From: Chloroflexota bacterium
GTDB lineage: Bacteria > Chloroflexota > Limnocylindria > Limnocylindrales > CSP1-4
DNA: 10,064 nucleotides
Reading direction: 5' to 3'
Assembly: GCA_021812735.1 (NCBI GenBank)
Contig: JAKAMV010000284.1
Span: 1-10,064 of the forward strand
The notes below the pieces were generated by a model. That model searched no databases and had not been told where the DNA came from. It saw only the letters and a program-made list of their open reading frames with translations. Below, one piece after another: positions 1-5,583 of the stretch (position 1 is its first letter; each line of letters begins with the position of its first letter). The position numbers and the translations under genes were made by a program.

Positions 1-491
1 CGGGAGCGGCGACGTCCGCGTGCGGCCCCATCGAGAGCACGGTGCCGGAGGATTCGACGCCATCGGGGGTCCGCAGCCGGTAGGCGTGCTGGATCTCCGT
101 GACGCCCGTCGCGAGCGTGCTGCCCACACTGCAGTACTTCGTCGCCGACAGGCCGATCGCTCGTTCGAGCGCAGGGACCTCCACATCGCCCTCAACGACG
201 TGGACCACGTCGATCCGCCGGAATTCGTTCGGGTGCTCGTCGGACTGGACGCCGGCCGCCTGGACCTCGTACCGGGTCACGGGCTGGCGCTTCTTGCGGA
301 GGATCGAGATCACGTCCATCGCCGTACAGCCCGCGAGTGCGAGCGGCACGAGCTCCGCCGGTCGCGCGCCGGTATCGCCCTGGGTGTTGTCGAGGACGAT
401 CGCGTGCCCCGAGCCGACCTTGCCGACGAACCGGAGGCCGTCTCCGTCGAGGGTCACCGATGCGGTCTTGGTCGCCACGTTCTTCTCCATC
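1..491 (-). CDS. OsmC/Ohr-family protein, partial (C-terminus beyond left edge)
   Basis: The gene reads leftward from an ATG at 491 and stays open to base 1, so at least 163 residues are present and the stop lies outside. Translation starts MEKNVATKTASVTLDGDGL. Two family hallmarks are clear: a first cysteine in LALAGCTAMDV (Cys55) and a second in ATKYCSVGSTL (Cys120). In OsmC/Ohr proteins this pair forms the reactive thiol centre that reduces organic hydroperoxides in the cytoplasm; that activity is family knowledge, not shown here. The order and spacing, with ARPAELVPLAL just before the first cysteine, fit the OsmC/YhfA-like branch as well as Ohr, so I give no symbol. Few residues should be missing, as family members are usually 135-180 residues. 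No convincing Shine-Dalgarno precedes the ATG. The promoter described separately lies about 55 bp upstream and carries an operator-like palindrome, which suggests repressor control. Confidence 0.9.
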
Positions 492-546
492 CGGTCGTTG
501 GCCCGCTGCGTCGGGCCGGGTCGGTCGTTCGAGGGGACGTGTCCGC

Positions 547-575
547 ATCGTAGACCCATTTGCGCGATTGCGCAA
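547..575 (-). promoter_or_regulatory. Sigma-70-type promoter of the OsmC-family gene
   Basis: On the minus strand a -35 box TTGCGC (575-570) is followed after exactly 17 bp by a -10 box TACGAT (552-547). Transcription would start near 540, giving a leader of about 50 nt before the ATG at 491. Spacing and hexamers are good for a housekeeping sigma factor. The assignment is by eye. Confidence 0.6.
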
Positions 576-576
576 A
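559..576. promoter_or_regulatory. 18-bp perfect inverted repeat, probable operator
   Basis: TTTGCGC-GATT-GCGCAAA is a perfect 7-bp inverted repeat with a 4-bp centre. It covers the -35 box and the first part of the spacer of the predicted OsmC-gene promoter. That is the typical site for a dimeric repressor to block RNA polymerase. OsmC/Ohr genes are often controlled by MarR-type thiol sensors (OhrR), but no such regulator gene is in the window, so the binding protein is unknown. Confidence 0.55.
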
Positions 577-640
577 CAGGCGAACGACCTGTTCACAGCG
601 CTGCCACTGGCGCCGGAACGACCTGTCCGTCGCGCCGCCC

Positions 641-688
641 GGGGCGCCGGCATGTCACGGGGCGCCGGCATGTCACGGGGCGCCGGCA
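641..688. repeat. 18-bp tandem repeat, about 2.6 copies
   Basis: The unit GGGGCGCCGGCATGTCAC occurs at 641-658 and 659-676 without a mismatch, and its first 12 bases recur at 677-688. Because 18 is a multiple of three, every frame through it gives a six-residue repeat, which makes the overlapping open frames look deceptively protein-like. Confidence 0.85.
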
Positions 689-810
689 GAGCCGGCGGCC
701 CCGGGGACACGGACGAGTTCGTCGGGCAGCCAGGGCGCGAGCCGACGTCTGGGAGCCGGCTCGGCGGGCGCCCCAGGCCGCAGCCCTCGGCTGGGCCTCG
801 CCCGCGGGCA

Positions 811-889
811 CGCCCCTCAGCAGCCACAGGACGGGCGGCGTCGGCCACCGGCCGGGTGGCATGGGCAGCAGGCTCGCCCCTCAGCAGCC
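811..889. repeat. 15-bp direct repeat pair
   Basis: CGCCCCTCAGCAGCC occurs identically at 811-825 and 875-889, 64 bp apart, in the non-coding stretch. No target-site or mobile-element features surround the copies. The function is unknown. Confidence 0.6.
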
Positions 890-992
890 GGACTCCCTGC
901 CATCTGCGCACCCAGACGGCACACGGCGCCGACCGGGCGTCGCTCGCGGCCGCTGCCGACGCCTCGCTCGGTGATCCGCGGTCCCGGGCACC

Positions 993-1754
993 TCACCGGA
1001 CTTCGGTGCGCCCGGGTCGAAGGCGGCCGTCGGGGCCGACGACCCGTCCTCGCGCCGTTCCCGGGTGTCGCGTGCCGTCTCCTCGCGCATCTGGCAGGAA
1101 GATGATCCCCGAGAGGGGACGAGCGTTCGAGGTCGTCGGCGACATGAGCCACCGTCGAGCCGTCCACCCGCGGTCCGGGAAGGCTGCGTCCACGACGGCG
1201 CGGTGCTCGGCCAGTCGCCGGTAGACCGTCCGTCGTTCGGGCAGGACGAGGAGCCGCCCGACGACCGACGTGCCCCGCCAGCCCGCCTGCTCCGCGACCC
1301 ACGTCGCCAGGCGGGCCTTCCGGTCGAGCGTCGACAGCATCGCCTGCAGGTCGGGGACGGCCGACTTCACCTCGACGACGAGGAGCGCGGCTTCGCGACG
1401 TGCAAGCACGTCGATCGAACCGCGCTCGCCGTAGCGCGCGAACGTCACCTCCACCCGCAGCTCCCAGCCGCTTCTCGTGAGCAGGGCGACCGTGCGGTCG
1501 ACAAGGTCGGCATGGGCGGCATCGACGAGTCGGCCCAGCGCCTCGCCGCGCCACCGGATGCCCACGTCGACGCGGGCTCCGAGCGCACCGGCGATCGCCG
1601 TGAGCGCGTCGATCCGCACCGCACCCGCCTCACCGCGCTCGAGCCGGGACACGGTGTCCCGGGACAGCCCGGCCGCCGCGCCCAGCCGCGCCTGCGTCCA
1701 GCCCCGTCGCCGACGGAGCGCCCGCAGGGACCGGCCCAACCGCACCTCGTCCAT
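993..1754 (-). CDS. XRE-type helix-turn-helix protein with PD-(D/E)xK nuclease-like domain
   Basis: This is a 253-residue protein starting MDEVRLGRSLRALRRRRGW. Residues about 5-62 form an XRE/Cro-type DNA-binding domain, with TQARLGAAAGLSRDTVSRLE as helices 2 and 3. Residues about 75-200 look like a PD-(D/E)xK nuclease fold: GSIDVLARR supplies Asp115, followed by VVEVK with Glu128 and Lys130. The arrangement is similar to that in UPF0102/YraN-like proteins and related endonuclease-fold domains. The last 50 residues are low in complexity and probably disordered. The frame is open upstream to 1838, but the extension is Arg/Pro-rich and the helix-turn-helix begins naturally at the ATG at 1754. 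No clear Shine-Dalgarno is present. Predicted to bind DNA in the cytoplasm; whether it cuts DNA or only regulates cannot be told. It stands alone, with no methylase or toxin-antitoxin partner adjacent. Confidence 0.8.
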   Translation of the reverse strand: MDEVRLGRSLRALRRRRGWTQARLGAAAGLSRDTVSRLERGEAGAVRIDALTAIAGALGARVDVGIRWRGEALGRLVDAAHADLVDRTVALLTRSGWELRVEVTFARYGERGSIDVLARREAALLVVEVKSAVPDLQAMLSTLDRKARLATWVAEQAGWRGTSVVGRLLVLPERRTVYRRLAEHRAVVDAAFPDRGWTARRWLMSPTTSNARPLSGIIFLPDARGDGTRHPGTARGRVVGPDGRLRPGRTEVR

Positions 1755-1891
1755 CGCGCGTGAGCGTGGCACGCGCCGATCACCGGCGGCATCGCACGGT
1801 CGTCGCTGCCGGCCATCGGGCGGTGGGCGGCGGGTCATCGCCAGGGGACGGCCGCTGGGTCGCCGGTGGCCGGGGCCGGCGAGGGCTGCCC

Positions 1892-1920
1892 TTGCCGAAA
1901 CCTGAGCGGCCGACTAGGAT
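1892..1920 (+). promoter_or_regulatory. Sigma-70-type promoter of the iron-sulfur carrier gene
   Basis: A -35 box TTGCCG (1892-1897) and a -10 box TAGGAT (1915-1920) are separated by exactly 17 bp. Transcription would start near 1927, leaving a leader of about 40 nt before the ATG at 1968. This is one of the best promoter matches in the window. Confidence 0.6.
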
Positions 1921-1953
1921 TTCCCGGTCCGGTGGTCCGGACCAGCATCGCCC

Positions 1954-1959
1954 AGGAGG
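1954..1959 (+). promoter_or_regulatory. Strong ribosome binding site (AGGAGG)
   Basis: AGGAGG ends 8 nt before the ATG at 1968. It fixes that start against a frame that stays open upstream to 1866, and implies efficient translation. Confidence 0.85.
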
Positions 1960-1967
1960 TCGACCGC

Positions 1968-2348
1968 ATGATCGACGGCCAGCCGACCGTCCTCTCGCTC
2001 ACCGACGCCGCCGCCGCGAAGCTCCGCGAGCTCACCGCCGGTGAGGAGAACCCCCAGTTGGGTCTCCGCGTCTACGTCTACAGCGGCGGGTGCTCGGGAT
2101 TCCGCTACGGGATGATGCTCGAGGACGCCCCCACGGCCGAGGACAACGTCCTCGAAGCCAACGGGATGCGCGTGTACGTCGACGGACAGAGCGTCGACCT
2201 GCTCCGCGGCTCGTCGATCGACTACGTCGACACCCTCATGGGCGCCGGATTCACCGTGAACAACCCGAACGCGGTCGCCGCCTGCGGATGCGGATCGAGC
2301 TTCCGAACGGCCGAGTCGGCCGGGGCCGCCGGAGCCTGCCACCACTGA
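1968..2348 (+). CDS. erpA: A-type iron-sulfur cluster carrier (ErpA/IscA family)
   Basis: The 126-residue protein begins MIDGQPTVLSLTDAAAAKL. The three invariant cysteines of the HesB/IscA fold are present: Cys42 in YSGGCSGFRYG, and Cys106 and Cys108 in AACGCGSSF. Family members hold an iron-sulfur cluster through these residues and pass it to apo-proteins. The length is slightly above the usual 105-120 because of a Gly/Ala-rich tail ending in Cys-His-His, an extra potential ligand. ErpA is the common name for single-gene A-type carriers of this kind; IscA or SufA cannot be excluded from sequence alone, and no isc or suf genes are next to it. It is a single transcription unit with its own promoter, an AGGAGG site and a downstream palindrome. 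Confidence 0.95.
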   Translation: MIDGQPTVLSLTDAAAAKLRELTAGEENPQLGLRVYVYSGGCSGFRYGMMLEDAPTAEDNVLEANGMRVYVDGQSVDLLRGSSIDYVDTLMGAGFTVNNPNAVAACGCGSSFRTAESAGAAGACHH

Positions 2349-2391
2349 TCGCTCGCGGCGCCGCGTGCGCCGCCACCGACCTGCGCGTCCC

Positions 2392-2421
2392 CGAGGCCGC
2401 CGGCTCGAGCCGGCGGCCTCG
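2392..2421. terminator. 30-bp perfect palindrome between converging genes
   Basis: From CGAGGCCGCCGG to CCGGCGGCCTCG the sequence is a perfect palindrome, with no unpaired base except what the turn requires. It lies 43 bp after the stop of the iron-sulfur carrier gene and 92 bp from the stop of the thiolase gene, which comes from the other side. No T-run follows on either strand, as is common in GC-rich genomes. A bidirectional transcription terminator is the most likely role. Confidence 0.6.
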
Positions 2422-2439
2422 TGACATCCGGGCCCAGCC

Positions 2440-2498
2440 GGGGAGCGGCCCCGCGTCGGGGAGCGGCCGAGGGGCGCCGCCCCGTCCGGGGAGCGGCC
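2440..2498. repeat. Three copies of an 11-bp direct repeat
   Basis: GGGGAGCGGCC occurs at 2440-2450, 2458-2468 and 2488-2498 between the palindrome and the end of the thiolase gene. The spacing is uneven (18 and 30 bp), so it is not a regular array. No function is evident. Confidence 0.6.
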
Positions 2499-2513
2499 AG
2501 GTCCGGCCCCCCG

Positions 2514-3743
2514 CTACCCGTCGATGCGCTCGACGACCGTCGCGATCCCCTGGCCGACGCCGATGCACATCGTCGCGAGGCCGTACCGGCCGCCGGTCCG
2601 GGCGAGCCCGTGCACGAGCATCGTGACGAGGCGCGCGCCGCTCATGCCGAGCGGGTGCCCCAGGGCGATCGCGCCACCGTCGACGTTGAGCCTGGCCGGG
2701 TCCAGCCCCAGCTCGCGCGCGCAGGCGACCGACTGGCTCGCGAACGCCTCGTTCATCTCGACCAGGTCGAGGTCCGCCACGCCGATGCCGGCGCGCTCGA
2801 GCGCCTTGCGCGTCGCCGGCACCGGCCCGATCCCCATGACGGACGGATCCACGCCCGCGACCGCGGTCGACACGATCCGCGCCATCGGCCGCAGGCTGAG
2901 GCCGCGTGCCGCCGCCGCCTCGGCGAGCAGGAGAGCCGACGCGCCGTCGTTGATGCCGCTCGAGTTGCCGGCCGTCACCGTGCCGCCCTCGCGGAACGCC
3001 GGGCGCAGCCTGGCCAGCGCCTCCGCGGACGTATCGGCCCGCGGGTGCTCATCGCGGTCCACCACGATCGGGTCGCCCTTCCGCTGGGGGATCGACACGG
3101 GCACGATCTGCCCGTCGAACCGCCCGTCCGCCTGTGCGGCGACCGCCCGCCGATGGCTCGACAGACCGAGGGCGTCCTGGTCCTCGCGCGACACGCCCCA
3201 ACGATCGGCGACCACCTCGGCCGTCTCGCCGAGCGAGATCGCCGGGTAGGCGGCCTGCATCCGGGGGTTCACGAACCGCCAGCCGAGCGTCGTGTCCACC
3301 AGCTCGTGCGTGCCGCGCTCGTACGCCGTCTCGGGCTTGAGCATGACGTACGGAGCGCGCGACATCGACTCGACCCCGCCGGCGATGAAGACGTCGCCGT
3401 CGCCGACGGCGATCGCATGGGCGGCGGAGTTGACCGCCTGGAGCCCGCTCCCGCAGAGCCGGTTCACCGTCAGGCCGCCGACGCCGACCGGCAGGCCGGC
3501 CAGCAGGACCGCCATCCGCGCGACGTTGCGGTTGTCCTCGCCCGCCTGGTTCGCACAGCCGAGGATCACGTCCTCGACGCGGCCCGGGTCGATGCCGGTG
3601 CGGTCGACGATCGCCCGCACGACGAGCGCGGCGAGATCGTCCGGCCGCACGGAGGAGAGGACGCCGCCGTATCGCCCGATCGGGGTGCGGACGGCGTCGA
3701 GGATCCAGGCCTCGCGGAGAGGCCGGTGCAGGTCACGGCTCAT
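2514..3743 (-). CDS. Thiolase, acetyl-CoA C-acyltransferase (PcaF/PaaJ-like)
   Basis: A complete 409-residue thiolase starting [27 protein letters not shown]. The catalytic set is intact: nucleophile Cys97 in [14 protein letters not shown] at 331-335, His363 in [16 protein letters not shown] and Cys393 in CIGVGQG. Thiolases of this degradative type cleave 3-oxoacyl-CoA with CoA to acetyl-CoA and a shortened acyl-CoA. Features such as [25 protein letters not shown] and [10 protein letters not shown] match 3-oxoadipyl-CoA thiolases (PcaF, PaaJ) of aromatic-acid catabolism. Fatty-acid thiolases are close relatives, so the substrate is uncertain. The frame is open to 3845, but homology and a -10-like box place the start at 3743. 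No beta-ketoadipate or beta-oxidation partner genes adjoin it here. Confidence 0.95.
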   Translation of the reverse strand: MSRDLHRPLREAWILDAVRTPIGRYGGVLSSVRPDDLAALVVRAIVDRTGIDPGRVEDVILGCANQAGEDNRNVARMAVLLAGLPVGVGGLTVNRLCGSGLQAVNSAAHAIAVGDGDVFIAGGVESMSRAPYVMLKPETAYERGTHELVDTTLGWRFVNPRMQAAYPAISLGETAEVVADRWGVSREDQDALGLSSHRRAVAAQADGRFDGQIVPVSIPQRKGDPIVVDRDEHPRADTSAEALARLRPAFREGGTVTAGNSSGINDGASALLLAEAAAARGLSLRPMARIVSTAVAGVDPSVMGIGPVPATRKALERAGIGVADLDLVEMNEAFASQSVACARELGLDPARLNVDGGAIALGHPLGMSGARLVTMLVHGLARTGGRYGLATMCIGVGQGIATVVERIDG

Positions 3744-3749
3744 CCGTCG

Positions 3750-3776
3750 ATGGTAGCGCGGGCACGGGCCTGTCAC
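3750..3776 (-). promoter_or_regulatory. Possible promoter of the thiolase gene, leaderless type
   Basis: On the minus strand TACCAT (3755-3750) lies 6 bp before the ATG at 3743, so transcription would begin at or next to the start codon. A -35-like GTGACA (3776-3771) is 15 bp further up, shorter than ideal. No Shine-Dalgarno is present, which agrees with a leaderless mRNA. Confidence 0.4.
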
Positions 3777-3819
3777 GCTCGTGCGTCCCGTCACGCCCGC
3801 GGGTGTCGGCCCGTCACGC
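3772..3819. repeat. Three GTCACGC direct repeats
   Basis: GTCACGC occurs at 3772-3778, 3790-3796 and 3813-3819, that is, spaced by 18 and 23 bp, just upstream of the thiolase gene and inside the 225-bp divergent region it shares with the lipoprotein operon. They might be regulator sites, but seven bases in GC-rich DNA is weak evidence. Confidence 0.4.
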
Positions 3820-3876
3820 CCATGCCCGGCGGTGCCGCGGGACACCGATTCGTCGGGCGGCCCGCAAGGCTGTCAT

Positions 3877-3905
3877 TTCGGACGTAAGGTGAGGCCGCGT
3901 ATGCT
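3877..3905 (+). promoter_or_regulatory. Weak candidate promoter of the lipoprotein-kinase operon
   Basis: A -10-like TATGCT (3900-3905) is preceded after 17 bp by TTCGGA (3877-3882). The start would be near 3912, giving a leader of about 55 nt. The -35 match is poor. It is the only reasonable pair seen in front of the operon. Confidence 0.3.
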
Positions 3906-3968
3906 GCGGCCGGGCGGTGTGCACCCCGTCGAGGGCACCGCCGTTTCAGGTCGCTCGGGGACCCGTCT

Positions 3969-4859
3969 TTGATCTCATCCGGGGGGACGCACAGGGGCCT
4001 GTACCGCGCGGTCGCCGCGTGGGCCGCGATCGCCGTCGTCGTGGCCGCATGCGCCGTGCCGGTCGGGCTCACGTCGGGCACGCCCGACCCGGTGAGCCTC
4101 GTCCCGGTGCCGGCCGGCGCCTCCGAGGTCGGCCAGGGGAACCACGCGGCCGACGGCGGCCAGCCGGTCATCGGATTCGAGTCGCCGCTCGCGCCGAAGG
4201 AGGCGATGGTGTCCTATCGCGCCACGCTCGCGGCCTCCGGGTTCGACGAGGTCGGCGTGGACGGGGCGTGGCGGATCTTCAGCGACGGGAGGCAGACGCT
4301 CGCGGTCCGCGTCGCCTCCGACGGCCCCCCGACCTCGATCGTCGTGCGGGTGCTGATCTCGGGGGAAGCGGATCCCGCGCGGACTGCGCCCGGGTCGCCC
4401 GCCGACCCGGGCGAGTCGACCCCCGGGCCGACCGATCCGCCGGCGGCCCGCACGACCGCGCCGGGGGACGGTGGCGGAGGGTCCGGCGCGGCGGTCTCGA
4501 CGCCGCAGCCGACGAAGAAGCCCAAGCCGACACGGTCACCCGACGCGACCTCGGACCCCGCGTCCTCGCACGGCACGCCGCCCGGCCAGGGGGGTACGCC
4601 GCCGGGCCAGGGGGGTACGCCGCCGGGCCAGGGCGGTACGCCGCCGGGCCAGGGCTCGCCCGACCCGAGCGTCGTCCCGACTCCCGAGCCGCCCACGCCG
4701 TCGCCCAGCGCGGAGCCGTCGGATACGCCGCACCCGACGCCCCCGCCACACCCGACGCCCGAGCCCGACCCGACGCCCAAGCCGACCAAGTCGCCCAAGC
4801 CCGACCCGACGCCCAAGCCCGACCCGACGCCCAAGCCGACGAAGTCGCCCAAGCCGTAA
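3969..4859 (+). CDS. Secreted lipoprotein with Pro/Thr-rich repeat tail, first gene of a two-component operon
   Basis: A 296-residue protein with a TTG start and a GGGGA site 7 nt upstream. Residues 11-27 form a hydrophobic signal segment that ends in the lipobox V-A-A-Cys28, so it should be lipidated at Cys28 and anchored outside the membrane. Residues about 40-130 look like one small folded domain (from VSLVPVPAGASEVG to TSIVVRVLI) that I cannot assign to a family. From 131 on the chain is disordered: four perfect GTPPGQG repeats (202-229), then DPTPKP and DPTPKPTKSPKP units (267-296), basic and proline-rich, suited to span or bind a cell wall. The stop is 12 bp from the response regulator gene, so the three genes are probably co-transcribed. 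It may modulate the kinase or be an envelope output; neither is shown. Confidence 0.85.
   Translation: MISSGGTHRGLYRAVAAWAAIAVVVAACAVPVGLTSGTPDPVSLVPVPAGASEVGQGNHAADGGQPVIGFESPLAPKEAMVSYRATLAASGFDEVGVDGAWRIFSDGRQTLAVRVASDGPPTSIVVRVLISGEADPARTAPGSPADPGESTPGPTDPPAARTTAPGDGGGGSGAAVSTPQPTKKPKPTRSPDATSDPASSHGTPPGQGGTPPGQGGTPPGQGGTPPGQGSPDPSVVPTPEPPTPSPSAEPSDTPHPTPPPHPTPEPDPTPKPTKSPKPDPTPKPDPTPKPTKSPKP
4572..4655 (+). repeat. 21-bp tandem repeat, four units, encoding GTPPGQG
   Basis: Four adjacent units encode GTPPGQG without any residue change, and the DNA copies differ at only a few third-codon positions. Near-identity of the DNA points to recent expansion by slippage or unequal exchange, so copy number may vary between strains. 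Confidence 0.9.
4767..4856 (+). repeat. Degenerate Pro/Lys-rich coding repeat at the lipoprotein C-terminus
   Basis: The DNA encodes DPTPKPTKSPKP, then DPTPKP, then DPTPKPTKSPKP again, ending one codon before the stop. The first and last units are nearly identical at the DNA level. The product is a basic, extended tail. Confidence 0.8.
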
Positions 4860-4871
4860 TCGCGAGGGATC

Positions 4872-5564
4872 ATGGTGGACCGGTATCGCCTCCTGCTCGT
4901 GGACGACGACATCCAGCTGCTCGCCTACCTCGGCGACCGGCTCCAGCGCGACGGCTACGACGTCACGACCGCGAAGTCGGGCGGCGAGGCGCTCGCGGCG
5001 CTCGACGCGTCATGGCCGGACCTCGTGATCCTCGACCTGATGATGCCGCGGATGAGCGGGGAGGAGCTCGCCGCCCAGATCAAGAAGCGCGCCGACATCC
5101 CGATCATCGTGCTGTCGGCGATCTCCGCCGCCGAGAGCAAGGTCGATCTCATCTCGCGGTACGCCGAGGACTACCTCACGAAGCCGTTCAACCACGAAGA
5201 GCTGGTGGCGCGGATCCGGCGCGTCCTCGGCCGGCTCAACGAGAGGATCCCCAGCCAGGAGCTGGTCCTGGGGCCGGACCTGACGCTCGTGCTGCGGCGT
5301 CGGGAGGCGATGGTGGGCGGCAGCATCGTTGGCCTGTCGCCGACCGAGACCCGGTTCCTCGCGACGCTCGCGGCCAACGTGGGCGAGCCGGTCACCACGG
5401 AGCGGCTCCTCGCCCGCGTCTGGAGCGACGCCGACGGAGCCGATCCCGCGTACGTCTGGGTGACCGTGCGGCGCCTGCGGCGCAAGATCGAACAGGACCC
5501 GGACCGGCCGCGGTACCTGGTGACGGAGAAGGGCGGGGGCTATCGGCTCGTCGCGGCCGCCTGA
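4872..5564 (+). CDS. OmpR/PhoB-family response regulator
   Basis: A 230-residue cytoplasmic response regulator. The receiver domain (about 5-118) has the acidic cluster VDDD (11-13), phospho-acceptor Asp55 in VILDLMMPRMSG, Ser82 in VLSA and Lys104 in LTKPF, all the residues needed for phosphorylation. A winged-helix DNA-binding domain fills about 128-228, with LSPTETRFL, VWVTVRRLRRKIE as the recognition helix region and GGGYRL in the wing. It should bind promoter repeats as a dimer once phosphorylated by the kinase encoded 19 bp downstream. The site GAGGGA (4864-4869) lies only 2 nt from the ATG at 4872 but 5 nt from the next codon, GTG at 4875, so translation may really begin at that GTG. 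Target genes are unknown; the preceding lipoprotein gene is probably in the same mRNA. Confidence 0.95.
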   Translation: MVDRYRLLLVDDDIQLLAYLGDRLQRDGYDVTTAKSGGEALAALDASWPDLVILDLMMPRMSGEELAAQIKKRADIPIIVLSAISAAESKVDLISRYAEDYLTKPFNHEELVARIRRVLGRLNERIPSQELVLGPDLTLVLRRREAMVGGSIVGLSPTETRFLATLAANVGEPVTTERLLARVWSDADGADPAYVWVTVRRLRRKIEQDPDRPRYLVTEKGGGYRLVAAA

Positions 5565-5583
5565 GGCGACGCGGGGCCGGCTG

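Larger units (their letters stand above)
577..992. other. Non-coding stretch with short repeats
   Basis: No convincing gene was found in these 416 bp. Open frames exist on both strands, but they translate into arginine/proline/glycine-rich strings without any recognisable domain. The stretch holds an 11-bp direct repeat GAACGACCTGT (582-592 and 616-626), an 18-bp tandem repeat (641-688), a 15-bp direct repeat (811-825 and 875-889) and a small hairpin GCCACC/GGTGGC (844-860). It separates the promoter of the OsmC-family gene from the 3' end of the XRE-nuclease gene, both on the minus strand. Confidence 0.6.

Noticed and set aside
641..688. Possible CRISPR or repeat-array start
   Set aside because: The copies are directly adjacent with no spacers and no cas gene is present, so it is a simple tandem repeat.
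192..911. A 239-codon minus-strand frame across the non-coding stretch and the OsmC gene
   Set aside because: It overlaps the OsmC-family coding sequence in a different frame, crosses the promoter and the 18-bp tandem repeat, and shows no recognisable protein feature.
1065..1763. A 232-codon plus-strand frame opposite the XRE-nuclease gene
   Set aside because: It mirrors the minus-strand gene, whose helix-turn-helix and nuclease motifs are clear.
1755..1967. Riboswitch or small RNA before the iron-sulfur carrier gene
   Set aside because: The predicted leader is only about 40 nt and shows no stable fold or known aptamer motif. Apart from the promoter and the AGGAGG site nothing distinct was seen.
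2421..3887. A 488-codon open frame on the plus strand opposite the thiolase
   Set aside because: The thiolase on the other strand has a complete active site. The plus-strand product is low-complexity Arg/Ala/His without homology features.
4572..4856. Possible non-coding repeat element
   Set aside because: The repeat units are multiples of three, keep the lipoprotein frame and end at its stop codon, so they are coding.
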